Part shown: in pieces, positions 28,707 to 37,449 of the stretch | How positions within the stretch are numbered: position 1 is the first letter of the stretch | Layout of the letters: the number at the start of each line of letters is the position of its first letter | Source of the DNA: Bordetella ansorpii | GTDB taxonomy: Bacteria; Pseudomonadota; Gammaproteobacteria; Burkholderiales; Burkholderiaceae_B | Direction: 5' to 3' | Length of the DNA stretch: 64,000 nucleotides | NCBI RefSeq assembly: GCF_900078705.1 | Contig: NZ_FKIF01000007.1 | Coordinates: 248,001 to 312,000, forward strand | Translations under genes and position numbers: made by a program | The notes under the pieces: model-generated | Database searches by the model: none | The model's input: only the letters and a program-made list of their open reading frames with translations | What the model was told of the DNA's origin: nothing

Positions 28707-29579
28707 TCAGGCACGGCCCGGCGCGGCCTTGGCCTGGCGCACGTGCTCTTCGAGCTCGCTGAAGGTGGGACGCACGGCGGAGAACAGCACCTTGCGGCCA
28801 AACTCTACAGCCAGTTGCGGGGGATAGCCGTTCATGCTGGCCAGCAGCGTGACCTTGATGCACTCCAGCACCTTGATGGACTCGGCGGTGCGGCGCTCGA
28901 TCTGCGAGGCCAGCGGACCGACGAAGCCGTAAGACAGCAGAATGCCCAGGAACGTACCGACCATCGCCTTGGAGATCAGGTCGCCCAGGATGGCGGGGGG
29001 CTGGTCGACGGCGGCCAGCGCCTTGATCACGCCCAGCACCGCGGCCACAATCCCGAATGCAGGCAGCCCGTCGGCCACGGCGCGCAACGCATGCACGGGC
29101 ACTTCCTGTTCGTGCCGGTAGGTGTCGATTTCCTCGTCCATCAGCGTTTCGATCTCGAACGAGCTCATGTTGCCGCTGATCATGATGCGCAGATAGTCGG
29201 TGATGAATTCCATCAGCTTGTCGTCGCGCAAGATGCCGGGATACTCGCTGAAGATCGGGCTGGAGGACGGGTCTTCGATGTGCGACTCGATCGCCATCAG
29301 GCCTTCGCGGCGCGCCTTGTTCAGCAGCACATACAGCAGCGCCATGAGTTCCATGTACACCTGCTTGCTGTAAGGCGAACCTTTCAGGGACTTGGGCAGC
29401 GCCTGCTTGACCAGCACCAGCGATTTCTTGCTGTTGCCGGCCACGAACGCGCCGAGCGCCGCGCCCGCGATCAGCACGACCTCGAACGGCTGATACAGCG
29501 CGCCCAGGTGGCCGCCCATGGCCACGAAGCTGCCGACCACGGAGCCGATGACCACCAAATAACCGATAACAATCAACAC
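28707..29579 (-). CDS. motA: Flagellar motor stator protein MotA
   Basis: MotA is the membrane stator subunit that turns proton flow into torque with MotB. From the GTG at 29579 the product has about 290 residues, matching the family; the encoded start MLIVIGYLVVIGSVVGSF and the purine-rich AGGGG just upstream support it. Four membrane segments are visible (about 2-20, 28-50, 170-190, 200-220). The torque-region motif RSVADGLPAFGIVAAVLG appears here as RAVADGLPAFGIVAAVLG. It lies 126 bp downstream of flhC, a gap that holds an inverted repeat but no clear sigma-28 promoter. Confidence 0.96.
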   Translation of the reverse strand: MLIVIGYLVVIGSVVGSFVAMGGHLGALYQPFEVVLIAGAALGAFVAGNSKKSLVLVKQALPKSLKGSPYSKQVYMELMALLYVLLNKARREGLMAIESHIEDPSSSPIFSEYPGILRDDKLMEFITDYLRIMISGNMSSFEIETLMDEEIDTYRHEQEVPVHALRAVADGLPAFGIVAAVLGVIKALAAVDQPPAILGDLISKAMVGTFLGILLSYGFVGPLASQIERRTAESIKVLECIKVTLLASMNGYPPQLAVEFGRKVLFSAVRPTFSELEEHVRQAKAAPGRA

Positions 29580-29634
29580 ATTAGGCCCCTGCCAATGTAG
29601 TCCGAACAATCCCGCCGTAATGATCGCCCGCCCC

Positions 29635-29655
29635 ACCCACGCCAAAAGCGTGGGT
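29635..29655. repeat. Perfect inverted repeat between flhC and motA
   Basis: ACCCACGC (29635-29642), loop CAAAA, GCGTGGGT (29648-29655) form an 8-bp perfect stem. No T-run follows directly on the flhC-to-motA strand, so it is not a simple intrinsic terminator in that direction. Just beside it (29661-29680) a short tandem repeat GGGGTTTTTA/GGGGTTTTTG is present. It may stabilise or attenuate message between the regulator and motor genes (inference). Confidence 0.5.
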
Positions 29656-29705
29656 TACGGGGGGTTTTTAGGGGTTTTTGGCGTGTTTGCGCACCCTTAA
29701 GGAAT

Positions 29706-30281
29706 TCAGGAGCGTGCCGTATCCAGGCTTGCCTTGACTGCAGCCCCGCGCGCCTTGGCGGCACGGGTCTTGCCCGCGCGGGGAGGCGGACGGCAGATCG
29801 CGCAGACGAAATCGGACTGCGGATCATGCGCGTGGGCGATGAAATGCCCGCCGCACTGCTTGCACGCCGACAACTGCAACATGCCGCTGTCGAAGAAGCG
29901 CACCAGCATCCAGGCGCGGGTGAAACTCAGCACCGGCTCATCGGGAGGCGCGCCATCGACCCGCGCATTCTCCAGGTACAGGCGATAGGCGTCGATGACG
30001 GCCCGGATGCCCTTGCTGGAGGTGCGTGCATTGAGGAACGAGAAGACGTTGTAGAACAACGAGGAATGGATGTTCGGCAGCCAGGTCATGAACCAGTCAA
30101 CCGAAAAGGGCAGCATGCCCTTGGGAGGAGAACAACCGCGGATTTCGCGGTACAGGCGGGCCAGACGGTCATGGCTGAGGCTCGTTTCGGCCTCGAGGAC
30201 CTGCAGGCGGGCCCCCAGCGTGATCATTGCGCTGGCCAGCAGGATTTCGTCGGCTTCCTGCGAAACGCTCTTGATTGGCAT
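29706..30281 (-). CDS. flhC: Flagellar master transcription activator subunit FlhC
   Basis: FlhC with FlhD forms the DNA-binding activator of class 2 flagellar operons. From the ATG at 30281 the product has 191 residues, as usual. It carries ASAMITLGARLQVLEAETSL, FMTWLPNIHSSLFYN and the zinc ligands Cys140, Cys143, Cys160 and Cys163 (CKQCGGHF, FVCAIC). The Arg/Lys/Ala-rich tail is typical of this lineage. It lies 11 bp downstream of flhD. In Bordetella the pair has been called frlAB. Confidence 0.96.
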   Translation of the reverse strand: MPIKSVSQEADEILLASAMITLGARLQVLEAETSLSHDRLARLYREIRGCSPPKGMLPFSVDWFMTWLPNIHSSLFYNVFSFLNARTSSKGIRAVIDAYRLYLENARVDGAPPDEPVLSFTRAWMLVRFFDSGMLQLSACKQCGGHFIAHAHDPQSDFVCAICRPPPRAGKTRAAKARGAAVKASLDTARS

Positions 30282-30292
30282 GGCGGGCGCCG

Positions 30293-30616
30293 TCAGGCCA
30301 GTTCTTCGACAGGCTGCTTGGCCAGCAGGATGGTGGCATGAGCCTGTTGCAGTGCCCCGCCGAGGACGTCTTGCGTCAACGCGGACAGCAGGCTGTAGTC
30401 GTCGAAGCGGAAACGGCACAGCACGGAACTGGAACTGGCCAGCTTGACCAACTGGGCCGGCGACAGGCGCACCAGGATGTCGGCGACCTCGGCGCTGAAG
30501 CCCAGGCGGAACATCGAAGCGGCGTGGTCGTCACGCAACATGCGCTGAGCCAGCAGCAGATATGAAAGATTGACTTCGCGAATGTCGGCAAGCAACGAAC
30601 TATCGGCTGTTTTCAC
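30293..30616 (-). CDS. flhD: Flagellar master transcription activator subunit FlhD
   Basis: FlhD is the partner of FlhC. The 107-residue product contains [40 protein letters not shown] and the helix-turn region [15 protein letters not shown]. The start is GTG at 30616; a GGAG 6 bases upstream supports it. It heads the long leftward motility run. A candidate promoter with an internal palindrome lies at 30697-30725. Confidence 0.95.
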   Translation of the reverse strand: MKTADSSLLADIREVNLSYLLLAQRMLRDDHAASMFRLGFSAEVADILVRLSPAQLVKLASSSSVLCRFRFDDYSLLSALTQDVLGGALQQAHATILLAKQPVEELA

Positions 30617-31028
30617 TTAACTCTCCGGTGACAGGCTGCCGCAGCGAGGCGACAACCCAGGCCCTGCCCCGCTCAATGCCGCAGGACCTTTGTAGATTTA
30701 TGCGAAATGTGTCATTTCATCGCAAATTGGATTCAATTTACCATGCAGTTCGTCAGTTTTTATGACAGTCATGTCAAAAGTTTGAGAATCATCATTCATT
30801 TCACGAACGTCGAAACATCGGCGTTACATGCATTACGCCACAATATGGGCAAAGCCGTAAATAAGTGCTCAAAAAGTTGCGTTCTTGCACGAATGAATCG
30901 TCGCGTTTCTCCGACAATCTCACCGCAAGAAAGACCCTTGCGGGCCGCGCCCACGACGGCGTGATCTGTGGCTCGTTTGCAACGCCATTGCCTGCGCACC
31001 GTGCGAGTCCCCCGCAGACAGACACTGA
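30617..31028. other. AT-rich divergent regulatory region flhD / fliA
   Basis: These 412 bp contain no gene I can support. The part from about 30690 to 30880 is far richer in A and T than the rest of the window. It holds a candidate flhD promoter, a palindrome GAAATG-TGT-CATTTC (30704-30718) and a second inverted repeat TGACA-GTCA-TGTCA (30763-30776). A short open frame through it (30707-30964) looks non-coding. Confidence 0.6.
30697..30725 (-). promoter_or_regulatory. Candidate flhD promoter with palindromic spacer
   Basis: On the minus strand TTGCGA (30725-30720), 17 bases and CATAAA (30702-30697) form a plausible sigma-70 promoter, each box matching 4 of 6 consensus bases. The spacer contains the perfect inverted repeat GAAATG-ACA-CATTTC (30718-30704), placed where a repressor or activator dimer could act. 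The leader would be about 70 bases. Confidence 0.4.
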
Positions 31029-31769
31029 ATGCTTAACGCCGAAGACAGCCTGGTTCATTACGCTCCGTTGGTTCGCAAGCTGGCCCTCCAGTTGCTTGCG
31101 CGCCTGCCGGCCAGCGTGCAGCTCGACGACCTGATCCAGGCCGGCATGATCGGGCTGCTGGACGCCGTCCGCCGCTACCAGGAAAACCCCGACGCACAAT
31201 TCGAGACCTACGCCACGGCCCGCATCCGTGGCGCCATGCTCGACGAGCTGCGCAGCCAGGACTGGCTGCCGCGCAGCGTGCGCAGCAAGAGCCGCCGCAT
31301 CGAGACCGCCATCCAGCGCCAGGAGCAGCTCCTGATGCGCCAGCCCAGCGAGACCGAGATCGCAACCGAACTGGGCGTGCCGCTGACCGAGTACCGTGAA
31401 ATGCTGGCCGATGCGCAAGGCATCCAGATCCTGCACTACGAAGATTTCGGCCGTGAGGGCGAAGGCGACGGCCAGTGGTATGACGCCCCGGCGGGCGACC
31501 AGGCCACGCCGCTGGACAGCCTGCTGGCCGGCGACCTGCGCCGCGCCCTCATCCAGGCGATCGACGCCCTGCCCGAGCGCGAGAAGCTGCTGATGTCGCT
31601 CTGTTACGAGCAGGGCCTGAACCTGAAGGAAATCGGCGCCGTGCTCAACGTCACCGAGGCGCGCGTCTGCCAGTTGCGTTCGCAGGCCACGGCCCGCATC
31701 CGCGCTCACCTGAAAGAACAGGCCTGGCATCAACTGCCCTCGGACGTCCATCTCACGCAGGTCGTCTGA
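31029..31769 (+). CDS. fliA: Flagellar sigma factor 28 (FliA)
   Basis: FliA directs RNA polymerase to late flagellar genes. The 246-residue product has region 2 (YAPLVRKLALQLLARLPASV, LIQAGMIGLLDAVRRYQ, FETYATARIRGAMLDELR), region 3, and region 4 with the helix-turn-helix GLNLKEIGAVLNVTEARVCQ. Length is normal. It is divergent from flhD and lies 226 bp upstream of fliC. Upstream it has only a weak ribosome-binding site (AGACAGA). Confidence 0.97.
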   Translation: MLNAEDSLVHYAPLVRKLALQLLARLPASVQLDDLIQAGMIGLLDAVRRYQENPDAQFETYATARIRGAMLDELRSQDWLPRSVRSKSRRIETAIQRQEQLLMRQPSETEIATELGVPLTEYREMLADAQGIQILHYEDFGREGEGDGQWYDAPAGDQATPLDSLLAGDLRRALIQAIDALPEREKLLMSLCYEQGLNLKEIGAVLNVTEARVCQLRSQATARIRAHLKEQAWHQLPSDVHLTQVV

Positions 31770-31881
31770 CGCGCCCCGGCCCGGGCCGGCCAAGGCCGGC
31801 TTGCGGGCCGGCGCCCCAGGGGCAGCCTCCCCTGTTACAAAACTTCCCGCCGAAAAACACGAAATCCGCGAGCACATGCCC

Positions 31882-31908
31882 TAAAGCTTGCGATCAACGC
31901 GCCGTAAC
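31882..31908 (+). promoter_or_regulatory. Sigma-28 (FliA) promoter for the flagellin gene
   Basis: TAAAGCTT (31882-31889), 11 bases and GCCGTAAC (31901-31908) match the FliA consensus with exact spacing. Transcription from about 31915 gives a GC-rich, hairpin-prone leader of about 80 bases. It ends in the ribosome-binding site GGGAG (31985-31989), 6 bases before the fliC ATG. Confidence 0.88.
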
Positions 31909-31995
31909 CCAGGCAGCGGGACAGTCCCTGGCCCGCCACGTAGGGCGGCCCGAGCTGCCCGGTTTGAAGAAGCCTTTCTCTCTTGGGAGCTATTC

Positions 31996-33519
31996 ATGGC
32001 TGCTGTTATCAACACCAACTACTTGTCGCTGGTTGCACAAAACAACCTGAACAAGTCCCAGTCGGCGCTGGGTTCCGCCATCGAGCGCCTCTCGTCCGGC
32101 CTGCGCATCAACAGCGCCAAGGACGATGCCGCCGGTCAGGCCATCGCCAACCGCTTCACCGCCAACGTCAAGGGTCTGACCCAAGCCGCCCGCAATGCCA
32201 ACGACGGCATCTCGCTGGCCCAGACGACCGAAGGCGCCCTGAACGAAATCAACAACAACCTGCAGCGCGTTCGCGAGCTGACCAACCAGGCCGCCAACGG
32301 CACGAACTCGGATTCGGACCTGGAATCGATCCAGGCTGAAATCACCCAGCGCCTGGACGAAATCACCCGCGTGTCGGAACAGACCCAGTTCAACGGCGTC
32401 AAGGTTCTGGCCAGCGACTCGAAGATCAAGATCCAGGTCGGCGCCAACGACGACGAAACGATCACGATCGACCTGAAGCAGATCAACGCCACGACCCTGG
32501 GTCTGGGCAAGCTGGACGTCGGCAACGCGATCAGCAGCAAGGGCTTCCAGAACGTCACCACCATCCAGGCCGGCACCTCGGCCAAGTGGACCGACTTCTC
32601 GTTCGCCACGGAAGGCGGCGGCACGTATCAACTGTACGTCGGTGAAGACAACCAGCTGTACGCTTCGGCCGACGGCTCGGTGTACTACACCGCCACGTAC
32701 GATCCCAGCGCCGGCACCGTCACCGTGGGTGGCATCAGCGCCGCCATCACGACGGCCAACATCAACGCCAATGCCACCGAGTTCGACAACGGCGCTGGCG
32801 TGGTTCAGCTGTCCGTCGCCAAGAGCGCCGCTCTGGAAGAACCGGCCGCCCCGACCGTTGACTCGGTCTTCATGGTGAACGACCCCAGTGGCGCCACCAC
32901 CGCCTACTACGTCCAGTCCGGCTCGACGTACTACAACGCCACGATCGACCTGGATACCGGCAAGGTCAGCGTTGACCTGGCTTCGGCCACCGGCTCCGCC
33001 ACCGCCCTGACTGGCATCGCCACCGCCGGCGTCGAAGTTTCGGCCTCGCAAGTCCTGGCCGAAGCCGCTGCTCCGGCCGTGACCGCCGACCTGTCGGGCG
33101 TGTCGTTCTCGGGCACCAACAGCCTGGTCAAGGATGGCGACAACTACTACGTGAAGAACGTGGCCAACGGCGAAACGACGTACTACGCCGCCACCGTGAA
33201 CGCCACCACGGGTGCCGTGTCGGCGACCGCCGGCAACGAAGTCCTGGTCGACCCGCTGGCTTCGATCGACAAGGCCCTGGCCTCCGTCGACTCGCTGCGT
33301 AGCGACCTGGGCGCGATCCAGAACCGTTTCGAATCGACCATCACGAACCTGAACAACACGGTGAACAACCTGTCCGCCGCCCGTTCGCGTATCGAAGATG
33401 CCGACTACGCCACGGAAGTGTCGAACATGACCAAGGCCCAGATCCTGCAACAGGCTGGCACCTCGGTTCTGGCCCAGGCCAACCAAGTTCCCCAGACCGT
33501 TCTGTCGCTGCTGCGCTAA
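31996..33519 (+). CDS. fliC: Flagellin FliC (FlaA)
   Basis: This is the filament subunit. The 507-residue product has the conserved N-terminal D0/D1 part (about 1-170: [40 protein letters not shown]) and C-terminal part (about 425-507, ending [12 protein letters not shown]). The middle (about 200-415) is Thr/Ala/Tyr-rich and contains three related Tyr-rich hairpin units at 211-246, 292-328 and 376-411, about 82 residues apart. The start at 31996 is fixed by GGGAG and by the family start [11 protein letters not shown]. It is driven by the sigma-28 promoter at 31882-31908 and ended by a strong terminator. Confidence 0.97.
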   Translation: MAAVINTNYLSLVAQNNLNKSQSALGSAIERLSSGLRINSAKDDAAGQAIANRFTANVKGLTQAARNANDGISLAQTTEGALNEINNNLQRVRELTNQAANGTNSDSDLESIQAEITQRLDEITRVSEQTQFNGVKVLASDSKIKIQVGANDDETITIDLKQINATTLGLGKLDVGNAISSKGFQNVTTIQAGTSAKWTDFSFATEGGGTYQLYVGEDNQLYASADGSVYYTATYDPSAGTVTVGGISAAITTANINANATEFDNGAGVVQLSVAKSAALEEPAAPTVDSVFMVNDPSGATTAYYVQSGSTYYNATIDLDTGKVSVDLASATGSATALTGIATAGVEVSASQVLAEAAAPAVTADLSGVSFSGTNSLVKDGDNYYVKNVANGETTYYAATVNATTGAVSATAGNEVLVDPLASIDKALASVDSLRSDLGAIQNRFESTITNLNNTVNNLSAARSRIEDADYATEVSNMTKAQILQQAGTSVLAQANQVPQTVLSLLR

Positions 33520-33565
33520 GCACGGCTACGCGGTGGCCGGCCTCCATGGCCGCCACCGAACGGAC

Positions 33566-33599
33566 AAAAGCCCCTGGCTTCGGCCAGGGGCTTTTTTTT
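33566..33599 (+). terminator. Rho-independent terminator of fliC
   Basis: AAGCCCCTGGC (33568-33578), loop TTCG, GCCAGGGGCTT (33583-33593) and a run of T to 33599 form a textbook intrinsic terminator 48 bp after the fliC stop. It separates flagellin from the glycosyltransferase gene. Confidence 0.93.
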
Positions 33600-33724
33600 G
33601 GCCGCCGTTGGCGCATGAAAGACACGTGCAAGGAAATACGGCCAATTTCCTTGGTTTACCGCGCAATTCGCCGCCCTGCCCGCCCCATACACTGCTGCGA
33701 GAACTCGTTTAGCGTCCTGCTTCC

Positions 33725-36700
33725 ATGAAAAACAAACCCAACCGCCAACAGCTGCTCAAGAGCATTCCGCGAGCACAGGGCGCCATCGTCGCGCTGACCC
33801 TCGAACAGGCGCAGGAACGCACCCGCCGTTCGCCGGACGATGTCCACGCCTGGAAGGAGTTCGCCCGGAACCTGTTGCAGGTCAAGGAGTTCGACGAAGG
33901 CCGTTCGGCCGCACAGCAGGCTTGCGAGTTGGCGCCTCAGGACGCCCATGCACGCGCGCTGTTGGGCATGATCGAATTGCAGGCCGACAACCAGGCCGTG
34001 GCTCGCCAGCATTTCACGCAAGCCCTCGAACTGGACGAGAACTGCGTGCCGGGCCATCAAGGCATGGCGCATGTGCTGATGCACCTGAACGACAACATCG
34101 GGGCGCTGCACCATATCGAAGAATCCCTGAAGCACCGGCCCGAGGATCAATCCGCGCAAGCCACGCGCGCCATCATCCTGACCCGCCGCTTCAAATATGA
34201 AGAGGCCGAGGCCGCGCTGCGCAAGCTGATCGCCGAAGGGCAAAGTACCTTCGGGCAATGGACCAACCTCGGCAACATCAAGCGCGACCTTTGTCTGTTC
34301 GAGCAAGCCGAAGAGTGCTATAGGAAAGCGGTCGAGCTCATGCCCAAGAGCCCGTTCGCGCACTCGAATCTCGTCACGCTGATGCACTACATGCCCACGC
34401 GTACGCGCGAGGACATCCTGGCCGCCTGCAAGAACTGGGGCGCCATCTTCCTGCCCGAGACGCGCCAGGTGCGCCCGGTACCGGACGATCTGTCCCCAGA
34501 CCGCCGCCTGCGCATCGGCCTGTTCTCGGACGGGTTCCGCCAGCATCCGGTGGGCGCCATGACGACCACCGCGCTCGAGCACCTGGACTCGATGGGCGTG
34601 GAACTCTACTGCTACACGACCAGCCCCGTCGTCGATCACCTGACGCAACGCCTGATGAATATCTCGGCGTCGTGGGTATCCACGGCCAAGATGACGGACG
34701 ACCAGTTCACGCAGCGCGTCCGTGACGACAAGATCGACATCCTGATCGACCTGGCCGGCCACAATGCGGGTACGCGCATGCGCTCGATGGCCATGGAGCC
34801 CGCGCCGCTGCTGGTGAAATGGGTCGGTGGCCTGATCAACACGACGGGCGTCGACTTCATCGACTATCTGATCACCGACAGCATCGAAAGCCCCCCCGAC
34901 AGCGACGGCTTCTATACCGAGAAGCTGATCCGCATGCCGGACGACTACATCTGCTACGTGCCGCCCCCCAAAGTGCCCGCGGTGGGCCCGTTGCCGGCGC
35001 TGAAGAACGGATACATCACGTTCGGCTGCTTCAACAACCCGACCAAGATCAACGACGTGCTGTTGACGGAATGGGCGCGCCTGATGATGCAGGTGCCCGA
35101 TTCGCGGCTGCTGCTCAAGAGCGGCCCGTACGAAAGCCCCGACTTGCGCAAGCGTATCGTGGCCATCATGGCCGCCGAAGGCGTGGCCGAAGAGCGCGTG
35201 ATGTTCGAGGGCCAGTCCCTGCATTACGACCTGTTCGGCCGTTACAACGACATCGACGTGGCGCTGGATCCCTGGCCCTATTCCGGCGGTTTGACCACCT
35301 GCGAAGCCATGCTGATGGGCGTGCCCGTCGTCAGCCTGCCAGGCCCGACGTTCGCCGGCCGGCACTCGGCCACGCACCTGGTCAACGCCGGCATGGCCGA
35401 ACTGGTGGCCCAGGACTGGGACCAGTACCGTGCCCGTGCGCTGGAACTGGTGTCCGACCTGCAGGCGCTGGCCACCATCCGCAGCCACCTGCGCCAGATC
35501 CTGCTCGAATCCCCCATCTGCGACGGCAAGAAATTCGCCGGCCACCTGGGCGACGCCCTGCGGGCGATCTGGCAACGATACTGCGCCGGCCGCAAGCCCG
35601 CCGCGCTGGCCTTCACGCCCGACGGCCAGCCCTGGTTCGAGGACGACGACGCGCCGACCGTGGTGTCTCATCCCAAGGCGCAGACAGCGCAAGAGGACAC
35701 GCAGTTCAGTTTCGCTTTCCAAGGACGCATCGTGACGCTGGACCATGGGGCCTCCATGGTGCGCGGCTGGAAGTACAAGGACCTGGCGCGCACCAAGACG
35801 CTGTCGATGATTGTCATCGACCCGGCCAGCAACACCCAGGATGCGGACAAGCTTCTGCATGACGGCCGCATCCAGCACTATCACACCGAATTCGCCCTGG
35901 GCGACGGGCAGCCCCGGACGCTGAACGCCTGCCTGGAAGCCTCGTTCTCCGGCACGCTGAATCTGCTGCCCCTCGATCAACAGCCCCCCTATTCGCGCGC
36001 AGGCGCCAACGTGCTGGCCCGGTTGCCCGTGCAGACGGTCAGGCTGGACGCCATCGAAGGCCTGGAACGGATCGACTGGCTGATCCTGGACGACAGGCAT
36101 GACAGCCTGGCGATCCTGCGCGGCGCCGAAGGGCTGATGCCGGACATGCTGCTGGTGCATGCACGCGTCATGTTCATGCAGATCTACCAGGATCAGCCCG
36201 ACCTGTCCTCGCTCATCGCCCAGATGGCGCGGTACGGCATGCGCCTGCTGCGTCTGGACGGCCTGCACCACCACAGCTCGCTGCCAGCCGAGACTCCGCT
36301 GAAACAGCCCTTCGGCGGCTCGCAACTGGTGCATGCCAACGCGTTGTTCGTGCCGGATGAGGCGCGCCTCGCTACCCTGGAACCGAACCAACTGCGCAAG
36401 CTGGCCTTCCTGCTGCACACGGTCTATCACGCCTCGGATCTGGCGTTCAATCTGCTGGCGCGCCTCGACGAGCCGTCGGCGACGCGATTCCTGCGCGCCA
36501 ACGGCTTGCTGCGCGACGAAGAGCCGGAGGCCTCGACGCTCGACCTGCGCAACCGCATCGAGGTGCCCGCCATCCTGCTGGCCGAGCCCCCGCGCAAGGC
36601 CTGCGTCGGCGTTCCGGTCTATAACGAAGAGAAGTACATCGAGCACACGATCCGCAGCCTGCTCGCGCAGGACGCGGACGATGTCGGCTTCCTGATCTCG

Positions 36701-37399
36701 GACAACGCCTCGACCGACCGCACGCTCGAGATCGTCCAGGATCTGACCGGCGGCGATTCACGCTTCAAGCTGCATCGGCATGACCAGAACAAGGGCTCCA
36801 TGACGAACTTCACGTTCGCTTTCATGGCCGCCCAGTCCGAGTACTTCATGTGGCTGGGCGGCCACGATTACCTGTCGCCCGACTATGTGTCGAACGCCAT
36901 CAAGCGGCTGGACGAGAACGACAAGTTGTCCATGGTGTTCGGACGCCCCTATTCGGTCCATGAAGGCACCATCGAGCGGGAAATGCCCGCCGCCATCTAC
37001 GAGTTCAATAGCGACAAGCCCGCGCAACGCTACCTCGACTCCGTGGTCAAGCTCGCCAACTGCACCATCATCCACTCGATGTTCCGGCGCGCGCACCTGC
37101 AGGATTGCGACATGCGCCAGACCATGTCGTGCGACCACGTCCTGATCAGCCACCTGCTGTGGAAGGGGCACCTCGAGTACATGAACAACGGTCCCAAGTA
37201 CTTCCGGCGCTTCTTCAAGCAGCGCGCGGAGTCGGCGGCCGAACGCATCACCGGAAAGAAAGAGGCCCTGCCCGCATCCGGCCTCTATCGCTACTACCGC
37301 GACGACATCGCGACGCTGGCCCGCAGTCACATGCCTCCGGCTTCGATCGCGTCTTTCCAACACACCGTTCAGCAGGTCCTGGCAAAGCGGTTTCGCTGA
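33725..37399 (+). CDS. Multi-domain glycosyltransferase (TPR / OGT-like / FkbM-like / GT2), probably acting on flagellin
   Basis: The product has 1224 residues. Residues 38-205 are TPR repeats. Residues 260-620 resemble the O-GlcNAc transferase (SPINDLY, GT41) catalytic region, with DFIDYLITD (377-385), ITFGCFNNPTKI (431-442) and DPWPYSGGLTTCEAMLMGVP (515-534). Residues 665-850 resemble FkbM-type methyltransferases (VRLDAIEGLERIDWLILDD, then AILRGAEGL), possibly degenerate. Residues 957-1150 are a GT2 glycosyltransferase (VGVPVYNEEKYIEHTIRSLL, ISDNASTDRTLEIVQ, MWLGGHDYLSPDYV). It lies 205 bp after fliC and before nucleotide-sugar genes, so O-glycosylation of flagellin is the likely role; the substrate is inferred. 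It ends with its own terminator. Confidence 0.85.
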   Translation: MKNKPNRQQLLKSIPRAQGAIVALTLEQAQERTRRSPDDVHAWKEFARNLLQVKEFDEGRSAAQQACELAPQDAHARALLGMIELQADNQAVARQHFTQALELDENCVPGHQGMAHVLMHLNDNIGALHHIEESLKHRPEDQSAQATRAIILTRRFKYEEAEAALRKLIAEGQSTFGQWTNLGNIKRDLCLFEQAEECYRKAVELMPKSPFAHSNLVTLMHYMPTRTREDILAACKNWGAIFLPETRQVRPVPDDLSPDRRLRIGLFSDGFRQHPVGAMTTTALEHLDSMGVELYCYTTSPVVDHLTQRLMNISASWVSTAKMTDDQFTQRVRDDKIDILIDLAGHNAGTRMRSMAMEPAPLLVKWVGGLINTTGVDFIDYLITDSIESPPDSDGFYTEKLIRMPDDYICYVPPPKVPAVGPLPALKNGYITFGCFNNPTKINDVLLTEWARLMMQVPDSRLLLKSGPYESPDLRKRIVAIMAAEGVAEERVMFEGQSLHYDLFGRYNDIDVALDPWPYSGGLTTCEAMLMGVPVVSLPGPTFAGRHSATHLVNAGMAELVAQDWDQYRARALELVSDLQALATIRSHLRQILLESPICDGKKFAGHLGDALRAIWQRYCAGRKPAALAFTPDGQPWFEDDDAPTVVSHPKAQTAQEDTQFSFAFQGRIVTLDHGASMVRGWKYKDLARTKTLSMIVIDPASNTQDADKLLHDGRIQHYHTEFALGDGQPRTLNACLEASFSGTLNLLPLDQQPPYSRAGANVLARLPVQTVRLDAIEGLERIDWLILDDRHDSLAILRGAEGLMPDMLLVHARVMFMQIYQDQPDLSSLIAQMARYGMRLLRLDGLHHHSSLPAETPLKQPFGGSQLVHANALFVPDEARLATLEPNQLRKLAFLLHTVYHASDLAFNLLARLDEPSATRFLRANGLLRDEEPEASTLDLRNRIEVPAILLAEPPRKACVGVPVYNEEKYIEHTIRSLLAQDADDVGFLISDNASTDRTLEIVQDLTGGDSRFKLHRHDQNKGSMTNFTFAFMAAQSEYFMWLGGHDYLSPDYVSNAIKRLDENDKLSMVFGRPYSVHEGTIEREMPAAIYEFNSDKPAQRYLDSVVKLANCTIIHSMFRRAHLQDCDMRQTMSCDHVLISHLLWKGHLEYMNNGPKYFRRFFKQRAESAAERITGKKEALPASGLYRYYRDDIATLARSHMPPASIASFQHTVQQVLAKRFR

Positions 37400-37408
37400 C
37401 AAAACGCA

Positions 37409-37432
37409 CGCCCGATCGCCGGGCGCTTTTTT
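37409..37432 (+). terminator. Rho-independent terminator between the glycosyltransferase and rfbF
   Basis: CGCCCG (37409-37414), loop ATCGC, CGGGCG (37420-37425), C and six T form a compact intrinsic terminator 10 bp after the glycosyltransferase stop and 18 bp before the rfbF ATG. It would reduce read-through, so the sugar genes may be attenuated. Confidence 0.75.
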
Positions 37433-37449
37433 CGACGCAGGCATACATC

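Noticed and set aside
30707-30964. Short 85-codon frame in the flhD/fliA intergenic region
   Set aside because: It has no family match, no good ribosome-binding site and runs through an AT-rich regulatory stretch.
31770-31830. GC-rich hairpin after fliA as an intrinsic terminator
   Set aside because: The stems (GGCCGGCC-type) are strong but no T-run follows, so I did not call a terminator.
33656-36646. Open frame of about 1000 codons antisense to the large glycosyltransferase
   Set aside because: It has low-complexity His/Gln/Gly/Arg composition, while the opposite strand shows clear TPR and transferase motifs.
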